Below are positions 15,611 through 25,796 of a DNA stretch of 64,000 bases, piece after piece. Position 1 is the first letter of the stretch. The number at the start of each line of letters is the position of its first letter. Under the pieces are notes generated by a model that was not told the origin of the DNA, made no database searches, and was given only the letters and a program-made list of their open reading frames with translations. Origin of the DNA: Micromonospora sp. WMMA1363 (GTDB lineage Bacteria > Actinomycetota > Actinomycetes > Mycobacteriales > Micromonosporaceae); contig NZ_JAUALB010000001.1 of the NCBI RefSeq assembly GCF_030345795.1, positions 5,324,001 through 5,388,000 of the forward strand, read 5' to 3'. The translations under genes were made by a program, and so were the position numbers.

Positions 15611-17371
15611 GTGACCACCGTCGCACCCAAGCCGGTCGTGACCCGGCCCTGGCCGGTCCGAGCGCCGGTCAAGGGGTCGGCCATCGCGCGGCTGCTGCGG
15701 ACCACGGACGCGAAGCAAATCGGGATCATGTACATGGTCACCGCGTTCGCGTTCTTCATGATCGGCGGCCTGATGGCTCTGATCATGCGGGCCGAGCTGG
15801 CCCGGCCCGGGCTGCAGTTCCTCTCGCCCGAGCAGTTCAACCAGCTCTTCACCATGCATGGCACGATCATGCTGCTGTTCTTCGCGACGCCGATCGTGTT
15901 CGCCTTCGCCAACTACATCGTGCCGATCCAGATCGGCGCACCGGACGTCTCCTTCCCGCGGCTGAACAGCTTCGCCTACTGGCTCTTCCTGTTCGGCGGA
16001 TCGATGGCGACGCTGGGCTTCCTGACGCCCGGTGGCGCCGCCGACTTCGGCTGGTTCGCCTACACGCCGCTGAGCAGCGTCGAGCACTCGCCGGGCGCCG
16101 GCGCCAACATGTGGATCGTGGGCCTGGCCATCTCCGGTCTGGGCACCATCCTCGGCGCGGTCAACATGATCACCACGATCCTGACCCTGCGCGCCCCCGG
16201 CATGACGATGTTCCGGATGCCGATCTTCACGTGGAACATCCTGGTCACCAGCCTCCTGGCGATCCTGATCTTCCCACTGCTGGCCGCCGCGCTCTTCGCG
16301 CTCGCCGCCGACCGCATCCTGGGAGCCCACGTCTACGACCCGGCGACCGGCGGGCCGATGCTCTGGCAGCACCTGTTCTGGTTCTTCGGGCATCCCGAGG
16401 TGTACATCATCGCGCTGCCCTTCTTCGGCATCATCAGCGAGGTCATCCCGGTCTTCTCCCGCAAGCCGATCTTCGGCTACAAGGGCCTGGTCGCCGCGAC
16501 CATCGCCATCGCCGCCCTGTCGATGAGTGTCTGGGCGCACCACATGTTCGCCACCGGCCAGGTGCTGCTGCCGTTCTTCAGTTTCCTGAGCTTCCTGATC
16601 GCGGTCCCCACCGGCATGAAGTTCTTCAACTGGATCGGCACCATGTGGCGGGGGCAGATCAGCTTCGAGTCGCCGATGCTGTTCTCGGTCGGCTTCCTGG
16701 TGACCTTCCTCTTCGGCGGTCTCACCGGCGTGCTGCTGGCCAGCCCGCCGCTGGACTTCCACGTGTCCGACTCCTACTTCGTGGTGGCCCACTTCCACTA
16801 CGTGCTCTTCGGCACGATCGTGTTCGCGGTCTTCGCGGGCATCTACTTCTGGTTCCCGAAGATGTTCGGCCGGATGCTCGACGAGCGCCTCGCCAAGGTG
16901 CACTTCTGGCTGACCATGGTCGGCTTCCACACCACGTTCCTGGTGCAGCACTGGCTGGGCAACGAGGGCATGCCGCGGCGGTACGCCGACTATCTGCCGA
17001 CCGACGGCTTCACCACGCTGAACACGATCTCCACGATCGGCGCGTTCATCACCGGTATCTCGACGCTGCCGTTCATCTACAACTGCTGGAAGTCGTACAA
17101 GGCGGGACCGGTGGTGGAGGTCGAGGACCCGTGGGGGCACGGCAACTCGCTGGAGTGGGCGACCAGCTCACCGCCGCCGCTACGGAACTTCGACCGGATG
17201 CCGCGGATCCGCTCCGAACGGCCGGCGTTCGACCACAGGTTCCCGGAACTGGCCGCCGGTGGCCAGTCGCTCGCCGGTCCGCCCGAGGGTGGTGCCAAGC
17301 CGTTGACCAGCGAGTCCGACGGTGGTGCCAGCTACCGGGAGGACGTGGCGAGCGACCGCGACCGCCGCTGA
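15611..17371 (+). CDS. ctaD: Cytochrome c oxidase subunit I
   Basis: A 586-residue polytopic membrane protein, the catalytic subunit of aa3-type oxidase, which reduces oxygen to water and pumps protons. Key stretches are [13 protein letters not shown] (low-spin haem His), [14 protein letters not shown] (the His-Tyr pair at CuB), AHHMFATG (CuB His pair) and [12 protein letters not shown] (haem a3 and haem a His). The GTG start at 15611 follows GGAGG (15600-15604); ATG 15575 is further upstream and less favoured. It is not next to ctaC, ctaE or qcr genes, which are presumably elsewhere. A strong terminator follows at 17386. Confidence 0.96.
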   Translation: MTTVAPKPVVTRPWPVRAPVKGSAIARLLRTTDAKQIGIMYMVTAFAFFMIGGLMALIMRAELARPGLQFLSPEQFNQLFTMHGTIMLLFFATPIVFAFANYIVPIQIGAPDVSFPRLNSFAYWLFLFGGSMATLGFLTPGGAADFGWFAYTPLSSVEHSPGAGANMWIVGLAISGLGTILGAVNMITTILTLRAPGMTMFRMPIFTWNILVTSLLAILIFPLLAAALFALAADRILGAHVYDPATGGPMLWQHLFWFFGHPEVYIIALPFFGIISEVIPVFSRKPIFGYKGLVAATIAIAALSMSVWAHHMFATGQVLLPFFSFLSFLIAVPTGMKFFNWIGTMWRGQISFESPMLFSVGFLVTFLFGGLTGVLLASPPLDFHVSDSYFVVAHFHYVLFGTIVFAVFAGIYFWFPKMFGRMLDERLAKVHFWLTMVGFHTTFLVQHWLGNEGMPRRYADYLPTDGFTTLNTISTIGAFITGISTLPFIYNCWKSYKAGPVVEVEDPWGHGNSLEWATSSPPPLRNFDRMPRIRSERPAFDHRFPELAAGGQSLAGPPEGGAKPLTSESDGGASYREDVASDRDRR

Positions 17372-17385
17372 CGCTCTTCTCGTAA

Positions 17386-17422
17386 GACGGGCGCCGTTCC
17401 CCCACCGGGGACGGCGCCCGTC
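17386..17422 (+). terminator. Terminator after ctaD
   Basis: GACGGGCGCCGT and ACGGCGCCCGTC are perfect 12-bp arms; with the adjoining CCCC/GGGG the stem reaches 16 pairs with one bulged T and a 5-base loop. It starts 15 bp after the ctaD stop codon. No U-tract follows, as is common in actinobacteria. Confidence 0.85.
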
Positions 17423-17515
17423 GCCGTTTCCGGTCCGGCCACCTGCCCCGGCGCGGGCAGGTGCGCTACGGTCTCCCGCGGCGTCCGCGTCCGCCGACCC
17501 GGCCAGCCCCCGTCA

Positions 17516-17566
17516 TTCGGACCCGGCCGGTCTCCTGCGCCCGTTCGGACCCGGACCGGTCTCCTG
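17516..17566. repeat. Imperfect 22/23-bp direct repeat in the gap after ctaD
   Basis: TTCGGACCCGG(A)CCGGTCTCCTG occurs at 17516-17537 and at 17544-17566, differing by one base insertion. The whole gap (17423-17695) between the ctaD terminator and the convergent transporter end is GC-rich, with no coding frame that I can support. The repeat has no known role. Confidence 0.55.
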
Positions 17567-17695
17567 ATCCACGGCGGGATCGTTCTCCGCGCGATGTGCC
17601 ACGCATTCCGGGAAGCGCGCGGCGGCGGGCGCGCCGGCGGTGTGGTTGGGACACGGGCGGGAACCGGGTGCCCCAGGTCCCCGCGGTCGAAATCG

Positions 17696-18916
17696 TCAGG
17701 CGGCGGTGAGCTCGCGCTCGGGCTGCGGGGTGGGCTCCGAAAGCGCGGCGGGGGCCCGGCGGCGTAGCTCAGCCGGGAGCACGACCAGGGCGACCAGTGC
17801 ACCGATCGCGCCGGTGATCGCGAAGCCCCAGGCCGGCGCGGACACGTCGATCACCGCGCCAGCCAGCGGGGCGCCGACCGCGATGCCGACCGTGATGGCC
17901 GAGCCGTGCAGGCCCATCGCCTCGCCGCGCGCGTCGGCTGGGGCGAAGCGGCTGACCGCATCCGAGGTGGCGGCGAGAGTCGGCGCGCAGAGCAGACCGG
18001 CGGGGACCAGCGCCAGGCAGAGCAGCCACCAGTGGGCGCCGCCCAGGCCGACCGGTATGGTGGCCACGCTGAGTGCCGCCATCAGAGCGAGCGGGGACCA
18101 GGAGCGGGTCGCCGCCCCGTACGCGAAGCCGCCGATCAGCGAAGCCACTGCCCAGATCGCGAGTACCACGCCGGTGAAGCCGACCTCGCCGCTGGACCGC
18201 AACACCGCGATCACGGCCACGTCGGTGCCGCCCAGCACGAGGGTGGCGGCCGTGCTGACGGCGAGTACGGAAAGCATCCGGGGCGTGAGCCGTTCCCGCC
18301 TGGGCACCTTCCGGCGTGGCCCGGCGGGCTCGCTTGTCGCCCGGACCGGCGGGTTGAGCAGGAAGAGCCCGACACCCGCCGCGACGATGCCGGCGCCGAC
18401 CAGGTAGAGGGTGGTGCGGGCGGTGACGGCGGTGACCGCGGCCGTGGCGAGGGCGGGGCCGACCATGAACGACAGCTCGACCGACATCGAGTCCAGCGCG
18501 TACGCGGTCCGCCGCCGGTCCGGCGGGACCAGGGCCGCGATGGACTGGCGGATCACCGAAAAGATCGGGACGGCCAGCGACCCGGCGAGGAAGGCGGCCG
18601 GCAGCAGCAGTGTGTACGACAGCATCGGTGCGGTGCTCCAGAAGGCCGCCTCGGCGATGCCGGTCAGCACGAGCACCGGACGCAGGCCGCGCCGGTCCAC
18701 CAGCCGGCCGAGCAGCGGGCCACCGATCGCCGCCCCGATGGTGATCGCGGCACCGACCAGCCCGGCGGCCCCGTAACCCCGGCCGAGTTCCTGGACGACG
18801 AAGAACGTCAGCGTCACCCCGGTCGCGGTGAGCGGAACGCGGGCGAGGACCGCCACGAGCAGCAGCGACCGGAGACCGGGCAGGCTGAACGCCTCCCGGT
18901 AGGGCTTCATGTTCAC
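17696..18916 (-). CDS. MFS transporter
   Basis: A 406-residue major facilitator with about 12 membrane segments. The cytoplasmic loop between segments 2 and 3 (GRLVDRRGLRPVLV) carries the GxLaDrxGrkxxl signature, and the central loop is basic (GPRRKVPRRERLTP). The first segments (LRSLLLVAVLARVPLTATGVTLTFFV) resemble drug or metabolite exporters of actinobacteria. The substrate is unknown. The start ATG 18916 is preceded by GGAGG-like sequence. It reads toward ctaD and ends 270 bp after the ctaD terminator. Confidence 0.88.
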   Translation of the reverse strand: MNMKPYREAFSLPGLRSLLLVAVLARVPLTATGVTLTFFVVQELGRGYGAAGLVGAAITIGAAIGGPLLGRLVDRRGLRPVLVLTGIAEAAFWSTAPMLSYTLLLPAAFLAGSLAVPIFSVIRQSIAALVPPDRRRTAYALDSMSVELSFMVGPALATAAVTAVTARTTLYLVGAGIVAAGVGLFLLNPPVRATSEPAGPRRKVPRRERLTPRMLSVLAVSTAATLVLGGTDVAVIAVLRSSGEVGFTGVVLAIWAVASLIGGFAYGAATRSWSPLALMAALSVATIPVGLGGAHWWLLCLALVPAGLLCAPTLAATSDAVSRFAPADARGEAMGLHGSAITVGIAVGAPLAGAVIDVSAPAWGFAITGAIGALVALVVLPAELRRRAPAALSEPTPQPERELTAA

Positions 18917-19132
18917 GTCGGTCCGTACCTCCGCGGAACATCCTCGACCGCGGATACGATTGCCGCCAACGGTTTAGGGCCCGACTCACAGTTGCCGGGC
19001 CCGGCCCGCGCCGGCCCGGGCCAGGCCGAGGGTCCGGCTACGACGTCGCAGTCCGGACCCCTTCTCCGGCTTAGCCGGCCGACGCCTGGACCGCGGCCCG
19101 GCTTCGGCCCACACCTGTGGTCAGACAGTCGC

Positions 19133-19714
19133 TCACGCCGCCCCGACCGCAGGTTCGCCGCGGGTGGCGACCCCGGCACCCGCCAGAGCCTGCAGCGCCG
19201 CGTCGGTGGTGTCCGGGGCGACACCGGCGGTCAGGTCCAGCAGCACGGTGGTGTCGAATCCTTCGCGGGTGGCGTCCAGGGCGGTCGCGCGGACGCAGTG
19301 GTCCGTGGCGATTCCGACGATCTCCACCCGGTCGACCCCATGCCGTCGCAGCCAGTCGGCGAGGCACTCGCCGTTGTCGGTGTGCCCCTCGAAGCCGGAG
19401 TACGCGGCGGCGTGCTCGCCCTTGTGGAAGATCGCCTCGATTCGGCCGGTGGCCAGGTCGGGATGGAACTCCGAGCCCGGGGTGCCCACCACACAGTGCC
19501 GGGGCCACGAGTCGACGAAGTCCGGCGGGTCGCCGAAGTGCTCGCCCGGGTCGATGTGGTAATCCTTCGTGGCGACCACGTGGTCCCAACGGTTCGGCTC
19601 GGCGGCGAGCAGCCGGCTGACGCCGGCCGCGACGCCGGCCCCGCCGCCGACGGCCAGCGAGCCTCCCTCGCAGAAGTCGTTCTGCACGTCCACGATGATC
19701 AACACGTTGCCCAT
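19133..19714 (-). CDS. pncA: Nicotinamidase
   Basis: A 193-residue isochorismatase-fold amidase that turns nicotinamide into nicotinate and ammonia in NAD salvage. The catalytic triad is visible as D10 (VDVQNDFCEGGSLAV), a lysine in FHKGEHAAAYSGFEG and the cysteine in VEIVGIATDHCVRATAL; the metal site is supplied by the DYH and H residues of KDYHIDPGEHF. ATG 19714 is preceded by AAAGGA. It follows pncB by 11 bp on the same strand, so the two consecutive enzymes of the salvage route are made together. Confidence 0.95.
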   Translation of the reverse strand: MGNVLIIVDVQNDFCEGGSLAVGGGAGVAAGVSRLLAAEPNRWDHVVATKDYHIDPGEHFGDPPDFVDSWPRHCVVGTPGSEFHPDLATGRIEAIFHKGEHAAAYSGFEGHTDNGECLADWLRRHGVDRVEIVGIATDHCVRATALDATREGFDTTVLLDLTAGVAPDTTDAALQALAGAGVATRGEPAVGAA

Positions 19715-19725
19715 GTGACGTCCTT

Positions 19726-21012
19726 TCAGTCGGCCGGCACGACCGTGACCGGAATGGCCGGATCGCCGGCGGAGAGCTTCAACCCCTCCCAGGGGATCGA
19801 GATCAGACACTGCCGCAGGTGTTCCCGCGACTCGTCGAGCGTCGGCAGCGGGAGCAGCTCGCCGCCGGCCACGTACGACCGCTGGAGCAGCCGGTCGTGT
19901 GGCCGCCGGTCCGGCACACCCTGTGGCACGATCACCTCCTCGGTGGCGGTGCCGGTCGGCTTGTGCCGGCGAACCGCCACCTTGCGCCCGCCGATGGTGG
20001 CCTTGCGCTCCGAACGCTTGACCACCGGGCGGCCGCCGACATCGACGAGCTTGTAGACCAGACCGGCGGTGGGGGCGCCGGAACCGGTGACCACCGCGGT
20101 GCCGGCGCCGTACATGTCCACCGGCTCGGCGGCGAGCGCGGCGATGGCGTACTCGTCGAGGTCGCCGGAGACGATGATCTTCGTCTCGGTGGCGCCGAGC
20201 GAGTCGAGCAACTCGCGGGACTGCTGGGCCATCACCGCGAGGTCGCCGGAGTCGATCCGGACGGCGCGTAGGTCCGGCCCACCGACCGCGATCGCGGTAC
20301 GGATGCCCTGGCCGATGTCGTACGTGTCGACCAGCAGTGTGGTGTCCGTGCCCAGCGCGTCCACCTGCGAGCTGAACGCCGCCCGCTCGTCGTCGTGCAG
20401 CAGGGTGAACGCGTGCGCGGCGGTGCCGGCGGTGGGGATCCCGTGGCGCTTCCCGGCCGCGAGATTGGAGGTGAACCGGAACCCGGCCAGGTAGGCCGCC
20501 CGGGCCGCCGCGACCGCCGCCTCCTCGTGCGCCCGCCGGGAACCCATCTCGATCAGGGCGCGCCCGCGGGCCGCGGTGACCATCCGCGCGGCCGCCGCGG
20601 CGACGGCGCTGTCGTGGTTGAGCACCGAGAGCACCAGGGTCTCCAGCACCACGCATTCGGCGAACGTGCCGGCGACCGTGAGGACCGGCGAGCCGGGGAA
20701 GTACAGCTCACCTTCGGCGTACCCGTCGATGTCGCCGGTGAAACGGTAGTTGGTGAGCCACTGCGCGGCGGCATCGTCCACCACCCCGGTACGCCGCAGG
20801 TAGTCGACCTCGTCGGCGTCGAAGCGGAAGTTGCGGATCAGCTCGACCAGGCGGCCGGTCCCGGCGACCACGCCGTACCGTCGGCCGGCGGGCAGCCGAC
20901 GACTGAACACCTCGAATACGCATTGGCGGTCGGCGGTGCCGTCCCGGAGGGCGGCGCTGACCATGGTCAGCTCGTAGTGGTCGGTCAGCAGCGCGGGGCG
21001 AAGGGTGCTCAC
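19726..21012 (-). CDS. pncB: Nicotinate phosphoribosyltransferase
   Basis: A 428-residue type II phosphoribosyltransferase that makes nicotinate mononucleotide from nicotinate and PRPP. Typical stretches are LLTDHYELTM at the start, the GSRRAHEE phosphate-binding region, LVDTYDIGQGI and RIDSGDLAV, plus the ribosyl-binding GTAVVTGSGAP. It acts just after PncA. The start follows the stop of the upstream regulator gene by only 4 bp, so it is in one operon luxR-type regulator, pncB, pncA. In M. tuberculosis pncB1 is likewise divergent from clpS. Confidence 0.95.
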   Translation of the reverse strand: MSTLRPALLTDHYELTMVSAALRDGTADRQCVFEVFSRRLPAGRRYGVVAGTGRLVELIRNFRFDADEVDYLRRTGVVDDAAAQWLTNYRFTGDIDGYAEGELYFPGSPVLTVAGTFAECVVLETLVLSVLNHDSAVAAAAARMVTAARGRALIEMGSRRAHEEAAVAAARAAYLAGFRFTSNLAAGKRHGIPTAGTAAHAFTLLHDDERAAFSSQVDALGTDTTLLVDTYDIGQGIRTAIAVGGPDLRAVRIDSGDLAVMAQQSRELLDSLGATETKIIVSGDLDEYAIAALAAEPVDMYGAGTAVVTGSGAPTAGLVYKLVDVGGRPVVKRSERKATIGGRKVAVRRHKPTGTATEEVIVPQGVPDRRPHDRLLQRSYVAGGELLPLPTLDESREHLRQCLISIPWEGLKLSAGDPAIPVTVVPAD

Positions 21013-21016
21013 GGCC

Positions 21017-23707
21017 TCAGCCTAGAGTCGAGTCCGGATCCTCGCCGTCGTGGCCCGGGATCGCCCGCAGCGCCGCCCCCAACTCCGCCCGTCCGGACAC
21101 GCCGAGCTTGCTGTAGACGCGTTGGAGGTGGTTCTCCACCGTCCGCGTGGAAAGGTAGAGCTGTTCCGCGATCACCCGGCTGGTGCCACCGTCGGCGGCC
21201 AGCCGGGCCACCTGCCACTCCCGATCGGTCAGCGTCGGCGTACCGGCGCACAGGGCGGGGGTGCGGACCTGGTTGCAGCGCCCCAGCAAGGCGGCCAACC
21301 GTTCCCGGGCGGCGGTCGCCGCCGGCGACCGCCGGTGCCGCAGAAGACGCAGCGCGGTCGCGGTGGCCTCGGCGGCCCAGACGGTCAGGTCCAACCCGGC
21401 GAAGGCGTCGGCGACCGCGAGCAGGTCCGCCGCGGAACCGTCGGCCACCGCACGCCCGTGCCGAGCCAGCAGCGGCGGCAGCACCCCGTCTACCTGTTCG
21501 GAGAGTTCGGTCAGGCGCTGGGCGGCGGTCCGCCGGCTGCCGTCGGAGCATGCCGGCCCGACCGGAGCGGTGGCCTGGTCCAACCGGACGAGGTCGTGCA
21601 GCGCGTGCACCTCGTGCGCGGCGAAGCCGTCGGCGCGCAGCCGATCGGCGAGCTCCGACAGGTACTTGGCCGCGGTGGGGAGGTCCCCGGCTGCGGCCAG
21701 GGCCGCCGCCCGCGCCTGCTCCAGCCACGGGTAGAGCACCGCCATGCCGCGGGCGTGGGTGCGGTCGGCCTCGGCCATCGCCTCGGCGGCCTGCGCCGCG
21801 TCGCCGCGCAGCGCCGCGGCCTGGGCCCGCTCGGCCTGGGCCAGGCCGGCGTAGACCCGGCTGGTGGCCAGTACGGCGCACGCGCCGAGGCTGGTCCGCA
21901 GCGCGGCGTCGGCCCGACCGCGAAGTCGAGCCGCGTACGCCTGGAGGACCGCCAGGTAGCCGGTGCCGAGCCGGAAATCCCCGGCGTCCGCCAGGTCGGC
22001 GAACTCGTCGGCCACGATCGCGTCGATGCCGGTCAGGTCGCCGGCTAGCGTGAGCTGGGTGCCCCGGACCTGCTCCAGCGCCAGTTGCAGGTACGGCATG
22101 TCGGCACGCCAGCGCCCCGCCTCCGCCTGGACCAGCTCGACGGCCGCGACGCCGCGGTGTAGGTGCCCCTGGACGGTGTGCAGGTAGGCGATGGTGCAGC
22201 GGGCCAGTTCCCGCGCGGCCACGCTGGCGGCGGGACGGTCCAGCACGGTCTGCCCGAGGCGGAGCGCGGCGGCGGTGTCCATGCCGTGTAGCCGCATGAC
22301 GGCCTCGAAGGCGAGCACCCGGGCCTGGGCGGCGGAGTCGCGCAGGTTGGCGCCCTGGAGGGCGAGCTCCTCCACCGTGGACTCCCGGCTGAGCCCCCAG
22401 TAGCTGACCATGCCGCGTACGGTCAGCCACCGGCTGCGTCGCCCGTCGTCGCCCAGGTCGGCGGCGACCGTGTCGAGTACCTCGATCGCCTCGTCCGGCC
22501 GGTCGGCGAACATCAGGAGGGTGGCCAGCAGCTCCGCGGTGTTGAACCCGCCGCCGGCGTCGAGCGCCGCCCGGGCCAGCCGAGTCGCCAGTGGTACGTC
22601 GTAGCGGGTGAACGCCTGCGCGGCGGCGCCCAGCAGAATGCCCTCGTCCTGAGCGGTGCCCGACTCCAGGCGCCAGACGGCCACCCGCAGCAGGTCGTCG
22701 CGGCGGCGTGTGCCGGTCTCCTCCAGCAGGTGGGCGAGGCGGGCCTGCAGGCGCCGGGTGCGGCTGACCGGGCACTGCCGGCGTATCACCTCGCCGTACA
22801 GCGGCTGGGCCAGCCGGACGTCGAGCCGGCGGTCGTCCTGGACCACGGCGATGAGGCCGCGTTCCTCGGCGGTCTCCACGTCGCCCGGGTCGACCGCCTG
22901 CCCGAGTAGGTGCAGGCCGAGCGGCTCGCCGAACGCGACCAGCTCGACCACCGCCCGCACGCCCGGGGTGAGCTGGCCGATCCGGGTGTCGATCAGGTCG
23001 GTGAGGCTCGGTGCCAGCTCCAGCCGACCGGTCCACTTCCAGACGCCGTACGCGCTGGTCAGCTCCCCGCTGCCGAAAGCGGCGTGGACGAGTTCGCGCA
23101 GCAGCAGCGGATTACCGGCGGAGAGTCGTCCCAGCCGGTCGGCGGTGCCGGCGTCGATCGGTCCGTCGAGGATCGCGGCGAGCAGCCTGGCGGTGTCGGC
23201 CGGGTCCATCGGGCTCAGCTCGGCGTGGTCGACCAGGTCGTCGGTCCACAGTGCGCGGATGGGCAGCGGAATCTGTTCGCCGTTGCGTAGGGTGCCGACC
23301 ACCGTGGCGTTCTCCGACCGGGCGACGAGATGCACCAGCGCCGCCGACGGCGGATCCAGCAGGTGCGCGTCGTCGATGGCGAGCACGATGCGGCGGCCGG
23401 CCGCCTGTTGACGGAGCACGTCCGCGGCCCACCGTAGGACGCCGGCCGGTGCCAGCCCCGGCGGGTGGTCGGTGGGGAGCAGCTGGACCAGACCGCCGAA
23501 CGGCAATGCCGCGGTGGTGGCACTCGCCGCGACGAACCACACCGCGTTCCGGTCGCGGGGCAGCGCCCCCACCCCCTCGCGGAGCAGCCGGCTCTTGCCG
23601 ATGCCGGCGCTGCCGCTGAAGAAGAGCCCGCGCCCGTCGAGGTCGGTCGCCGCCGACAGCAGACGGTCGAGCTCGTGGGAGCGGCCGACGAATCTCCACC
23701 GACTCAT
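21017..23707 (-). CDS. Large ATP-binding LuxR-family (LAL) transcriptional regulator
   Basis: An 896-residue regulator. The N-terminal AAA-type domain has a Walker A GSAGIGKS (32-39) and Walker B LAIDDAHLLD. A long central region (about 260-830) is alpha-helical and TPR/MalT-like. The C-terminal LuxR helix-turn-helix begins LTDREWQVARLAADG and contains LSTRTVENHLQRVYSKLGV. LAL proteins activate transcription when bound to a ligand and ATP. It is the first gene of an operon with pncB and pncA, which is unusual and suggests that it may tune NAD salvage or simply be co-transcribed. The start ATG 23707 leaves about 200 bp to the divergent gene. Confidence 0.92.
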   Translation of the reverse strand: MSRWRFVGRSHELDRLLSAATDLDGRGLFFSGSAGIGKSRLLREGVGALPRDRNAVWFVAASATTAALPFGGLVQLLPTDHPPGLAPAGVLRWAADVLRQQAAGRRIVLAIDDAHLLDPPSAALVHLVARSENATVVGTLRNGEQIPLPIRALWTDDLVDHAELSPMDPADTARLLAAILDGPIDAGTADRLGRLSAGNPLLLRELVHAAFGSGELTSAYGVWKWTGRLELAPSLTDLIDTRIGQLTPGVRAVVELVAFGEPLGLHLLGQAVDPGDVETAEERGLIAVVQDDRRLDVRLAQPLYGEVIRRQCPVSRTRRLQARLAHLLEETGTRRRDDLLRVAVWRLESGTAQDEGILLGAAAQAFTRYDVPLATRLARAALDAGGGFNTAELLATLLMFADRPDEAIEVLDTVAADLGDDGRRSRWLTVRGMVSYWGLSRESTVEELALQGANLRDSAAQARVLAFEAVMRLHGMDTAAALRLGQTVLDRPAASVAARELARCTIAYLHTVQGHLHRGVAAVELVQAEAGRWRADMPYLQLALEQVRGTQLTLAGDLTGIDAIVADEFADLADAGDFRLGTGYLAVLQAYAARLRGRADAALRTSLGACAVLATSRVYAGLAQAERAQAAALRGDAAQAAEAMAEADRTHARGMAVLYPWLEQARAAALAAAGDLPTAAKYLSELADRLRADGFAAHEVHALHDLVRLDQATAPVGPACSDGSRRTAAQRLTELSEQVDGVLPPLLARHGRAVADGSAADLLAVADAFAGLDLTVWAAEATATALRLLRHRRSPAATAARERLAALLGRCNQVRTPALCAGTPTLTDREWQVARLAADGGTSRVIAEQLYLSTRTVENHLQRVYSKLGVSGRAELGAALRAIPGHDGEDPDSTLG

Positions 23708-23905
23708 CCGCGCAGCATATCGATGGATTTTCCGGACGCGCGCATTCCGTCACACACCGAAGTTGAGTAACCTCGTCATTACCGCTGAGTAGACTGGCTA
23801 TTCCGCGTCCGTCCCGGATCGCCCGTACTCTCCCGGCATCCGGGTTCACCCATCGGAGTTCCCCGCGGCCGGCCACCGCCGGCCATCGATCTCGGGAGGC
23901 AGTCT

Positions 23906-25423
23906 GTGACGCCGGGTCCGCTCGCTACCGTCGACCTGCCGCACGGTCGATCGCTGAACGCCCGGCCCGCTTCCACACCCGCCGTGGACGAACCACTGGG
24001 TGTGCTGGCCGTGGGCCCCGCCGGCGCCGGCCGGGCCGAGGTGCTCGGCGCCCTGCTCCGGCTGGATCCCGCCATGCTCGCGGTGCCGGCGGGCAGTTGG
24101 CTGGTGCTGCGCGACGCCCGGGTGCCGAGCCGGGCCGCGTACGTGCCGGGTTACCGCCAGCCGCACTCGTACGGCGCCGACCGGCTGGCCGCCGGGCCGG
24201 CGCTCGCCCGCCCGCCGCGCCGAGTCGAGCTGGCCGTGCCGGAGCCGCTGCTGCGGCACTTCGCCCTGGTGGACACGCCAAATACCGACACCGTCGGGGT
24301 GGCCAGCGGCCGGGTGCTGCTGGAGGCGGCGGGCCGGGCCGGCGCCGTGCTCTTCGTGATCGCCGCCGACCAGGCGTTCACCGCGACCGAGCTGCGCCTG
24401 CTCACCGAGCTCGCCGGGGCGCGGGTCGAGGTCTTCTTCGCCGTGACTCCGGGCGCGGATGGCGGGTCGCCGCCAGCCGGCGAGTCGACGGTGGACGGCA
24501 CCGGTGCGGCCGTCGGGTCGACCGGGGCGCGGCCGGCGGTCGACCCGGTGGGCCGGGCCGCGGTCGCCGTGGCGGCGCACCGGGCCGCCTTGCTTGTCGC
24601 GGTTCCCGGCCTCACCGCCGCCCGGTGGTTCTCGGTCGGCTCCGGCGACGCCGACGACCTGCGACGGGCGTTGGTCGGCTGGGCCGCCGACGAGGTGCTG
24701 CGCCGGGCGAGTGCCGATCCACCGGTCCTGCCAGGGGCGCACGGGCGGGTACCGGTGCGACCGGCGCCGGGCCCGTGGTCCGACCAGCTCGAACGGCAGA
24801 CCCGCTCGGTTGTCCAGCGGATCCGCCAGCAGGTGGCCCTGGAGTTGGCCAACGCGCATCTGCGGGTGGTGCAGGAGATCGTGTTCGGAGTTGGTTGCGC
24901 CGGTCTGCCGCAGCTGCTCGACCGCGAGATGGAAGCGCTGTCGCTGTTTGCCACCACGCAGTGCGACCAGGCGGTGCGTAACCTGCTCGACGAGGCCGCC
25001 GGGCAGGTGCTCGGCGCGCCGCTGGCGCCGGGGGTCCGCCAGCGGATCGCCAACGCGGTCCGCTGGGGCCTGGGTGACCACAGCGCCGGCGAGGAACTGG
25101 ACCGGGTGCTCCTGGTGACCAGCGGCGGCGCGGTGACCGGCCTGACCGGCGCCGGCGCGATCGACGCCCTGACCGGCTATCCCGGCGCGGCCCGCGACGG
25201 CGTGCTCCCACCGGTGGCGGTGGCCCTGTCCGGTGGCTGCTGGCAGCACTGGCGCAGCCCCGGCAACAACGATCCGAACGCGGCGCGGGCCTGGGCGCAG
25301 CGGGCCCTGCGCGAGGTCGAGCTGGAGCTGACCCGCGAGGTGTCCCGACGGTTCGACGTGATCCGTCTCTCATTGGGCGTGGTGCTTTCCGATGCTGTCG
25401 ATCACGGCATCCTCCTGGCCTGA
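23906..25423 (+). CDS. Dynamin-like GTPase-fold protein with degenerate P-loop
   Basis: A 505-residue protein. Residues 32-190 look like a small-GTPase/dynamin G domain: strand [17 protein letters not shown] in the G1 position, ALVDTPNTD in the G3 position (DTP at 123-125) and [21 protein letters not shown] next. The G1 loop lacks the GKS/T (it reads GAGRA), so nucleotide binding is doubtful. Residues about 290-505 are helical, with an amphipathic end ([20 protein letters not shown]). Actinobacterial relatives resemble IniA/dynamin-like proteins that reshape membranes. GTG 23906 follows GGGAGG (23894-23899). It is divergent from the LAL regulator and upstream of clpS. Confidence 0.65.
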   Translation: MTPGPLATVDLPHGRSLNARPASTPAVDEPLGVLAVGPAGAGRAEVLGALLRLDPAMLAVPAGSWLVLRDARVPSRAAYVPGYRQPHSYGADRLAAGPALARPPRRVELAVPEPLLRHFALVDTPNTDTVGVASGRVLLEAAGRAGAVLFVIAADQAFTATELRLLTELAGARVEVFFAVTPGADGGSPPAGESTVDGTGAAVGSTGARPAVDPVGRAAVAVAAHRAALLVAVPGLTAARWFSVGSGDADDLRRALVGWAADEVLRRASADPPVLPGAHGRVPVRPAPGPWSDQLERQTRSVVQRIRQQVALELANAHLRVVQEIVFGVGCAGLPQLLDREMEALSLFATTQCDQAVRNLLDEAAGQVLGAPLAPGVRQRIANAVRWGLGDHSAGEELDRVLLVTSGGAVTGLTGAGAIDALTGYPGAARDGVLPPVAVALSGGCWQHWRSPGNNDPNAARAWAQRALREVELELTREVSRRFDVIRLSLGVVLSDAVDHGILLA

Positions 25424-25505
25424 GGCAGCCGGGCACCGGGAAGATCCGCGACGGGCCGGCGTTCCGGTTCCTCAGTTCGCCGGATCCGGTGGCACGATGG
25501 GGGGC

Positions 25506-25796
25506 ATGGCGGCTCCGCAGGTTGCACCGGTCGAGACGCCGGACACCGACGAGGTGCCGGCTGCAGACCGCCCGTGGGTGACGATCGTGTGGGATGACCC
25601 GGTCAACCTGATGACGTATGTGACCTGGGTCTTCCAGAAGCTCTTCGGTTACAGCCGGGAGAGGGCCGAGCAGCTCATGCTGGACGTGCACCACAAGGGC
25701 CGGGCGGTCGTCTCCAGCGGCGCCCGCGAACGGATGGAGCACGACGCGTCGCAGCTGCACGCGTACGGTCTCTGGGCGACGGTGGATCGGGCGTGA
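25506..25796 (+). CDS. clpS: ATP-dependent Clp protease adaptor ClpS
   Basis: A 96-residue adaptor that delivers N-degron substrates to ClpC/ClpAP. Residues 25-95 form the ClpS fold: [27 protein letters not shown], where D-D-P-V-N-x-M binds the N-end residue, then [16 protein letters not shown], which contacts the Clp N-domain. ATG 25506 or ATG 25497 are equally possible starts. It overlaps DUF2017 by GTGA (25793-25796), so they are translationally coupled. This is the start of the conserved pncB/clpS-to-rdgB block. Confidence 0.93.
   Translation: MAAPQVAPVETPDTDEVPAADRPWVTIVWDDPVNLMTYVTWVFQKLFGYSRERAEQLMLDVHHKGRAVVSSGARERMEHDASQLHAYGLWATVDRA

Noticed and set aside
15527..17140. 537-codon minus-strand frame opposite ctaD
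   Set aside because: It is a shadow frame with H/R/Q/E-rich low-complexity sequence, while the plus strand holds a clear oxidase gene.
17906..20056. 716-codon plus-strand frame opposite the MFS, pncA and pncB genes
   Set aside because: It spans several clear minus-strand genes and has no recognisable domain or promoter.
20395..22053. 552-codon plus-strand frame opposite pncB and the LAL regulator
   Set aside because: Arg/Pro/Gly-rich translation without homology features; antisense shadow.
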